Source of the DNA: JBLHIK01 sp047614005
Lineage (GTDB): Bacteria > Patescibacteriota > Minisyncoccia > Phycocordibacterales > UBA1006
DNA: 7,413 nt
Direction of reading: 5' to 3'
NCBI GenBank assembly: GCA_047614005.1
Contig: JBLHIK010000024.1
Span: forward strand, 1 to 7,413
Under the pieces are notes generated by a model. That model saw nothing but the letters and a program-made list of their open reading frames with translations, was not told the origin of the DNA and did no database searches. A program made the translations under genes and the position numbers. How positions within the stretch are numbered: position 1 is the first letter of the stretch; every line of letters starts with the position of its first letter. Positions 6,555 to 7,413 of the stretch are shown one piece after another.

Positions 6555-7413
6555 ATGTCATTACTCGATAAATTATTTTCAAAAGGAAATAAAAAAGAAA
6601 GTAGCTCTGAAAAAGTGCTACCTGTTTTACCATCTGAAATATACAAAGCGGCTACATTGGAGCTCAAAGACCTTATTGCTCCTTCTGCACTCGAGGTAAA
6701 ATCAAAATCTATCAACCTGGGAGACAAGATATCTCGTACTTTTTTTGTGATGTCTTACCCTCGATACCTTTCTGACAACTGGTTTTCACCTGTTATCAAT
6801 CTCGATAAGATATTTGATATTGCTATTTTTATACATCCTGTTGATACGTCAGATATATTGAGAAAATTTAAAAAGAAAGTTGCAGAGGTACAAAGTCAGA
6901 TAAATGAACGAAGCTCGAAGGGACTTGTACGTGACCCTATGCTCGACACAGCCATTCAAGATCTCGAAGCATTACGTGATGATCTTCAACAAGCGAACGA
7001 GAAGATGTTTGAAATGGGGCTCTATATAACACTCTATGCTGATAATGAGCAAGAGCTTTTCCGTGTTGAAAATGAAATCAAAAACATTCTCGACTCTAAG
7101 CTCATATATATTAAACCAGCTCTCTTTCAACAAGAAGATGCTTTTAAAAGCTGCATGCCACTGGGTGATGATCGACTCAATATTACTCAAAAGATGAATT
7201 CTACTCCTCTTTCGAGCATTTTCCCTTTTATTTCTTTTGACCTTACCGATGACAAGGGAATTCTTTATGGAGTAAACAGACACAACAGCTCTCTTGTGAT
7301 TTTTGACCGATTTTCTCTTGAAAACTACAACTCTGTTATTTTTGCAAAATCAGGTTCTGGTAAATCATACACCACAAAACTCGAAATCATACGAACGCTC
7401 ATGTTTGACACTG
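6555..7413 (+). CDS. virB4: VirB4/TraC-type secretion ATPase, 3' end cut by the window
   Basis: The frame is open from ATG 6555 to the window end, showing 286 residues. An in-frame TGA at 6546-6548 fixes the start, 2 bases after the upstream stop. Residues 1-20 are a basic, polar lead. About 20-250 form the domain before the ATPase, including a helical segment with Lys- and Glu-rich heptad-like stretches (103-155). G-I-L-Y-G-V-N-R (235-242) precedes the nucleotide-binding domain. A264-K-S-G-S-G-K-S271 is a canonical Walker A (AxxxxGKS) with Lys270 as the phosphate-binding lysine. The Walker B and later motifs lie beyond the window. VirB4 proteins are AAA+-like hexameric ATPases that power type IV secretion and conjugation at the inner membrane. 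In classical VirB4 the Walker lysine sits near residue 440; here it is about 170 residues earlier, a gap that the 206-residue protein encoded just upstream would fill. Confidence 0.93.
   Translation, partial: MSLLDKLFSKGNKKESSSEKVLPVLPSEIYKAATLELKDLIAPSALEVKSKSINLGDKISRTFFVMSYPRYLSDNWFSPVINLDKIFDIAIFIHPVDTSDILRKFKKKVAEVQSQINERSSKGLVRDPMLDTAIQDLEALRDDLQQANEKMFEMGLYITLYADNEQELFRVENEIKNILDSKLIYIKPALFQQEDAFKSCMPLGDDRLNITQKMNSTPLSSIFPFISFDLTDDKGILYGVNRHNSSLVIFDRFSLENYNSVIFAKSGSGKSYTTKLEIIRTLMFDT

Noticed and set aside
6546..6557. Frameshift or pseudogene joining the TraC-like gene and virB4
   Set aside because: The first gene has a proper TAA stop, the second an ATG right after an in-frame TGA, and both frames keep good family sequence up to their ends, so they look like two intact genes.
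1..7413. UGA recoded as glycine, as in Gracilibacteria or SR1
   Set aside because: All frames are intact without reading through UGA, glycine is encoded by ordinary GGN codons, and UGA appears only out of frame or as bounding stops.
1..7413. tRNA or rRNA genes, CRISPR array, insertion sequence or integrative element ends
   Set aside because: No cloverleaf-like segment, regularly spaced repeat, transposase or relaxase frame or terminal inverted repeat was seen; coding sequence fills nearly all of the window.

Overview
The window looks like a piece of a Candidate Phyla Radiation (Patescibacteria, probably Parcubacteria-type) chromosome. The DNA is AT-rich and genes are packed on one strand with gaps of 2 to 59 bases. 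The gene order is one I know from CPR genomes: a calcium-loop (TSP3-like) protein, a secreted Cys-containing protein, a VirB6/TrbL-like membrane protein, a small conserved cytosolic protein, a PrgI-family protein, a stand-alone TraC-like domain protein, then a VirB4 ATPase. The assignment is from memory of protein families, not from a search. The standard bacterial code fits: no reading frame needs UGA read through, and all six stop codons in the window are TAA.

Layout, all on the + strand. Positions 1-797 hold the end of a protein with two calcium-binding loops. Positions 806-2158 encode a secreted 450-residue protein. Positions 2164-4941 encode a 925-residue VirB6/TrbL-like channel protein with a large loop and a long charged tail. 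Positions 4947-5414 encode a small soluble protein, closed by a strong hairpin terminator (5418-5449). A second unit begins with a two-helix PrgI-family protein (5471-5872), then a TraC-like N-domain protein (5932-6552) and the first 286 residues of a VirB4/TraC-type ATPase (6555 to the window end, Walker A present).

Together these genes would form the inner-membrane part and motor of a type IV secretion-like machine: VirB6-like and PrgI (VirB3-like) in the membrane, VirB4 as the ATPase, with its usual N-terminal part apparently encoded separately. The substrate is not visible here. No coupling protein, relaxase, pilin or outer-membrane core component is in the window.

The most notable signal is regulatory. 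Three genes (starts at 806, 5471 and 5932) carry the same extended -10 element, TGCTATA(A/C)T, ending 6 or 7 bases before the ATG. That spacing would put the transcription start on or next to the start codon, so these mRNAs may be leaderless. The other three starts lack the element and lie 2 to 5 bases after the preceding stop, consistent with translational coupling. I see no clear Shine-Dalgarno sequence close to any of the six starts.
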